A DNA stretch of 42,699 nucleotides, from contig JACOZQ010000029.1 in NCBI GenBank assembly GCA_016181275.1, positions 696 through 43,394 on the forward strand. The letters are read 5' to 3'. Position 1 is the first letter of the stretch, and the number at the start of each line of letters is the position of its first letter. The notes beneath the pieces are model-generated. The model worked only from the letters and a program-made list of their open reading frames with translations. It had not been told where the DNA came from and did no database searches. The translations under genes were made by a program, and so were the position numbers. Positions 40,271 to 42,699 of the stretch are shown piece by piece. The stretch comes from Candidatus Woesearchaeota archaeon. Its GTDB lineage: Archaea > Nanobdellota > Nanobdellia > SCGC-AAA011-G17 > ARS1403.

Positions 40271-40553
40271 ATTTCTTACCAATACTTACTGTTTTCTTAG
40301 CAGTTTGCAATGTTGACTGCATTTCTTCAGCAATTTCTTTCCCTACAAGCATCTTAAGTTGATTTGTTGATACTATTCCACTAGTATAAAGTGTGCTTAA
40401 TTCCATTAATAACTTATTTTTCTCTTTATGCACTTCTTCAGCCAGTTTAGTTTTGACCCATTCAGATTTGTTTACTTTTAGAAGATTAGAAATTATATCC
40501 AAATCTTGCATTAAGTCCTTTGGCATTCTTAGATTAAATTGTTCAGTTTTCAT
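40236..40553 (-). CDS. ribbon-helix-helix antitoxin
   Basis: A 105-residue protein. EQFNLRMPKDLMQDLDIISN and LKVNKSEWVKTKLAEEV is a ribbon-helix-helix DNA-binding domain. The C-terminus (VGKEIAEEMQSTLQTAKK, basic end) likely wraps the toxin. It is upstream of and overlaps the PIN toxin gene, and a palindrome lies at its promoter, so it probably represses its own operon. Confidence 0.82.
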   Translation of the reverse strand: MKTEQFNLRMPKDLMQDLDIISNLLKVNKSEWVKTKLAEEVHKEKNKLLMELSTLYTSGIVSTNQLKMLVGKEIAEEMQSTLQTAKKTVSIGKKYARILKKRTNS

Positions 40554-40566
40554 ATGTTATTATATG

Positions 40567-40580
40567 ATAGCAAATGCTAT
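40567..40580. promoter_or_regulatory. palindromic operator at the RHH/PIN promoter
   Basis: ATAGCA-AA-TGCTAT is a perfect inverted repeat (six-base arms, two-base spacer) 14-27 bases before the antitoxin ATG (40553) and overlapping the minus-strand TATA (TTTATATAGC). Its position suggests that RHH binding blocks transcription start. Arms suit an RHH dimer. Confidence 0.65.
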
Positions 40581-40597
40581 ATAAACTTTTCTATGAA

Positions 40598-41197
40598 TCA
40601 TTTCTTTTTAGCATAGATATTTATCCAGGAAAAATCTTCTCCGTCTTGCGTAAAACTGTTTAAAATTTCAAAGCCTGCCATCTTGAATAAATTTTCCAGC
40701 TCATGCTGCTCAAAAAATGAAACCTTTATCTGTGACTTCCCTAGCTTCTCATATTCTATAATTTGCTCTCCTTCGCCATGCCTGACTGATACAAAAATAA
40801 TGCCTTCTTTTTTCAAAATATTATTTATTGATTCTAAAATTTTTTGCATGTCTTTTTTTTCTGCATACGAAAGAGCATCCAATGCCCATATGCCATCAAA
40901 TGACTGATCTTTGAAATTTAGCGATTCAATGTACATGATTTTAAAATCGCCATTAGGAACTCTTTTTTTTGCTTCATTTATCATGTTCTCACTTGCATCA
41001 ATTCCAATCGGCTGCAGACCATAGTCCAGGAAGTATTGAACATCTCTTCCTGAGCCGCATGCCAAGTCAAGGATTTCCGATTTTTTCGGAATTAGAGAAA
41101 TAAATCTATTCAACTCATATTGTAAAATGTTTGAAAATGTAAAGTCTGCGTACTGCTCTGCAAAATTATCAAATGATTTTATTGTTTCAATATTCAT
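40598..41197 (-). CDS. SAM-dependent class I methyltransferase
   Basis: A 199-residue methyltransferase, EILDLACGSGRDVQYFLD is motif I, PIGIDASENMINEAKKR motif II, DGIWALDALSYAEK motif IV, IIFVSVRHGEGEQII after. C-terminal FEQHELENLFKMAGFEIL is normal for the family. The specific substrate is not shown; sequence differs from the Trm9-like one in this window. Starts at ATG 41197 and is divergent from the gene at 41274. Confidence 0.82.
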   Translation of the reverse strand: MNIETIKSFDNFAEQYADFTFSNILQYELNRFISLIPKKSEILDLACGSGRDVQYFLDYGLQPIGIDASENMINEAKKRVPNGDFKIMYIESLNFKDQSFDGIWALDALSYAEKKDMQKILESINNILKKEGIIFVSVRHGEGEQIIEYEKLGKSQIKVSFFEQHELENLFKMAGFEILNSFTQDGEDFSWINIYAKKK

Positions 41198-41273
41198 TTA
41201 AATAGCTTCTATGTGGTAAATTTATATAGATTGTGGGTCTTTAAAGCAATAAAGCAATAATGCAAATAGTAAA

Positions 41274-41588
41274 ATGGATAAAAAAAGTTTGGAAAAGAAA
41301 ATCGAAAAGAGCTTTGTTAAAGACCTTTGCCTATCATTATATTCCAATCTTCAGCTGAATGGAGCTCCAATTAGAATAAAAACTTCTGCTGCCAAAACTG
41401 CTTCTTGTTCAGAGCACAGGAAAGGCAATTTGATAGGGGTATTTTCTTCAAGATTTAATTCTTATGACTCTGGAAACTCTCCAAAATATGAAATATTTAG
41501 TGAATATAAATTAAGAGACCCTATTGGTTATGAAAAATTAGTGGAGAATATACTAGAATCTGTGAATAGTTTTGGGATGAAAGTTTAA
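41274..41588 (+). CDS. hypothetical protein
   Basis: A 104-residue protein, KKSLEKKIEKSFVKDLCL, LNGAPIRIKTSAAKTAS, IGVFSSRFNSYDSGNSPKYE and a helical C-terminus (YEKLVENILESVNSFGMKV). It contains two Cys but no clear metal motif. Its tail overlaps the PUA-like gene by four bases. Family not recognised. Confidence 0.45.
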   Translation: MDKKSLEKKIEKSFVKDLCLSLYSNLQLNGAPIRIKTSAAKTASCSEHRKGNLIGVFSSRFNSYDSGNSPKYEIFSEYKLRDPIGYEKLVENILESVNSFGMKV

Positions 41589-42028
41589 TTCTTTAATCTT
41601 CTTTCCTTTGGAATATAATTCAAGATTTTCCCATCCTTGTATTTTCCAGAGCCGTAGAAATCATTCTTATTTTTTATGATTACAAATCCATGAAATTCTT
41701 TTTCAGAGTTTATATCTTTTCCATATGTCCAATCAGCTAAACTCTCATTGCCAATTTCTAAAATATTTTTCTTAGAATTTTTTCCGATTAACTGCGAGCC
41801 TTCTATTGTCAATCTTATTTCCGGCTCTAAATTTGCAAAATACAATCCTAGAGAATTAATTTTAATTTTTGAGAAATCAATCTCCAAATCTTTGTTCAAA
41901 ATAAATATCTTTTTCTTATTATTCATGAAGAAATTGTAATCTAACTTTCCTGAAAAACCAAACTGCTCTTCCAGCTGCTTTAACAGAATTTTTTTTTCTT
42001 TGCTCCTTAACCTTTCTAACATCAACAA
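41585..42028 (-). CDS. stand-alone PUA-like RNA-binding module related to the C-terminus of NOL1/NOP2 methyltransferases
   Basis: A 147-residue protein. The C-terminus SEKEFHGFVIIKNKNDFYGS followed by GKYKDGKILNYIPKERRL matches the methyltransferase-linked PUA domain (Gx-GK..G..KN.yPK..R), as at the end of RsmF/NOP2-type enzymes, here without the methyltransferase. Residues before it (LRLTIEGSQLIGKNSKKNI) fit the first part. Such a stand-alone form may pair with the NSUN enzyme at 1-689, which lacks PUA in what is visible; pairing is inference. Confidence 0.6.
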   Translation of the reverse strand: MLMLERLRSKEKKILLKQLEEQFGFSGKLDYNFFMNNKKKIFILNKDLEIDFSKIKINSLGLYFANLEPEIRLTIEGSQLIGKNSKKNILEIGNESLADWTYGKDINSEKEFHGFVIIKNKNDFYGSGKYKDGKILNYIPKERRLKN

Positions 42029-42053
42029 AAATAGATAGAATTAGTTTAAAAAG

Positions 42054-42347
42054 TTATTTCGAGTAAAAAGCTAGGCCTGCTAAACTAGTCAAAATTCCGA
42101 TTGCTGTCCATTTGATTCTTTGTTTATTCCTATCTTCTTCAGTTATTCCTCTTCTTGTTAAAGAATCTTCAAGATGATATAATGGCCCAATAACTTGCTC
42201 TTCTAAAAACATCCTCATTCTAGTGTACAAATCAAGACTTGATCTTGGCTCTACTAATCTTCCAACATATCTTAAATTTTCTAATCTTTCTTGATCTGTT
42301 GAATTCTGGTCTAATGGGAAATGAAACATTCTGTCTGACATTTTCAA
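42054..42347 (-). CDS. small C-terminally anchored membrane protein
   Basis: A 97-residue protein with a charged body (RLENLRYVGRLVEPRSSLDL, FLEEQVIGPLYHLEDSLTR) and a terminal hydrophobic segment WTAIGILTSLAGLAFYSK, a tail anchor. It overlaps the upstream gene's stop by four bases (ATGA). No known family. Confidence 0.5.
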   Translation of the reverse strand: MKMSDRMFHFPLDQNSTDQERLENLRYVGRLVEPRSSLDLYTRMRMFLEEQVIGPLYHLEDSLTRRGITEEDRNKQRIKWTAIGILTSLAGLAFYSK

Positions 42348-42586
42348 GCTAAATATAATCTTTCATATCTTTCTATTGTTTCTCTTGGCGCTTCAGGATA
42401 ATTTATCTTTTCTATATCTTTATTTTTATAATTATTATTATCATCGTTGTTGCTGAGAAATGCACCAAGAATTAATCCTGAAAACATCACTAGTGAAGTC
42501 AATAAAACTTTTTTTCTAGAAGGCCTTTCAAACAAGCCAAGGTCTTCTTCTGTATCCATTAAAGGAATTCCTCTTATTGTTATCAT
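42344..42586 (-). CDS. small single-span membrane protein
   Basis: An 80-residue protein: acidic start (MDTEEDLGLFERPSRKK), one helix VLLTSLVMFSGLILGAFLS, then an Asn/Asp/Lys-rich stretch and IERYERLYLA-like end. The internal Met at residue 10 gives an alternative start. It follows the partial gene at the right edge by eight bases, so all three genes here may be one operon. Confidence 0.5.
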   Translation of the reverse strand: MITIRGIPLMDTEEDLGLFERPSRKKVLLTSLVMFSGLILGAFLSNNDDNNNYKNKDIEKINYPEAPRETIERYERLYLA

Positions 42587-42594
42587 TTCACTTC

Positions 42595-42699
42595 TTAAGC
42601 TATCCTTTCATCCAGCCTTACTTCTTTCTGCTTCTTCATCTTTTCCTGAAATTCTTTTGCCTGCTTTTCAAGATCGACTCCAAGTTTCTTCAACGATTC
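42595..42699 (-). CDS. C-terminal end of a charged helical protein, cut by window edge
   Basis: The last 34 residues and stop of a gene that begins beyond the right edge: ESLKKLGVDLEKQAKEFQEK then MKKQKEVRLDERIA. Heptad-like and charged; too short to assign. Same strand as the two following membrane-protein genes. Confidence 0.6.
   Translation of the reverse strand, partial: ESLKKLGVDLEKQAKEFQEKMKKQKEVRLDERIA

Noticed and set aside
1-42699. CRISPR array, insertion sequence, integrase or prophage
   Set aside because: No regularly spaced repeats, transposase or integrase motif found by eye on either strand.

Overview
The window is AT-rich DNA from an archaeon, most likely a small-genome DPANN lineage of the Woesearchaeota/Pacearchaeota/Nanoarchaeota type. 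Archaeal markers are ribosomal proteins L35Ae and L10e, an Elp3-type radical-SAM/GNAT enzyme, a PurO-type IMP cyclohydrolase, a tRNA-Val with a 13-nt intron at position 37/38, and promoters made of a TATA box (TTTAAATA, TTTTTAAA or TTTATAAA) centred about 25-28 nt before the start codon, as expected for leaderless mRNAs. The lineage is inferred from gene content and style, not from a marker-gene tree.

Layout. 1-8.1 kb: a truncated NSUN/RsmB-type RNA cytosine methyltransferase, membrane and hypothetical proteins, a DUF1704 (MATCAP-like) metallopeptidase, a DUF5069 protein, a membrane-anchored lipase-like hydrolase, a secreted lytic-transglycosylase-like protein, tRNA-Gly(GCC), a PepSY-like secreted protein and a pterin carbinolamine dehydratase. 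8.1-12.8 kb: a divergent proteasome-beta-like peptidase, a Trm9-like methyltransferase divergent from Elp3 (two successive wobble-uridine steps), Pcm, a possible diadenylate-cyclase-like protein and tRNA-Val. 12.8-15.8 kb: a double nucleotidyltransferase protein, a frameshifted methyltransferase and a Zn-ribbon protein. 15.8-20.9 kb: a tight purE-purC-purB-purO-purH operon covering AIR to IMP. 21-24 kb: ribosomal proteins L35Ae and L10e with two tiny membrane proteins between them, then a PEP-synthase-like protein whose phosphohistidine is replaced.

24.1-33.3 kb is the most unusual part: two divergent operons around one regulatory region. The minus arm runs RHH regulator, HExxH+VWA protein, MPIDDALG-headed protein, frameshifted coiled-coil gene, MoxR-type AAA+ ATPase, and two paralogous MPIDDALG-headed proteins. 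The same N-terminal peptide (MPIDDALGNIE or close) begins four different proteins, with synonymous codon changes. I propose it is a docking tag read by the VWA/MoxR machine. The plus arm encodes small membrane, Zn-ribbon and receiver-domain proteins, two of them frameshifted.

33.3-38.5 kb: a second nucleotidyltransferase paralog, an AP-endonuclease-2/xylose-isomerase-like TIM-barrel protein with a long charged insertion, and two large conserved-looking proteins of unknown function. 38.5-42.7 kb: LspA, acylphosphatase, an RHH/PIN toxin-antitoxin pair with a palindrome at its promoter, a methyltransferase, a stand-alone PUA-like module and small membrane proteins.

About seven single-base frameshifts occur, all outside core genes and five of them in 27-33 kb. 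They may be assembly errors or real decay; sequence alone cannot decide.
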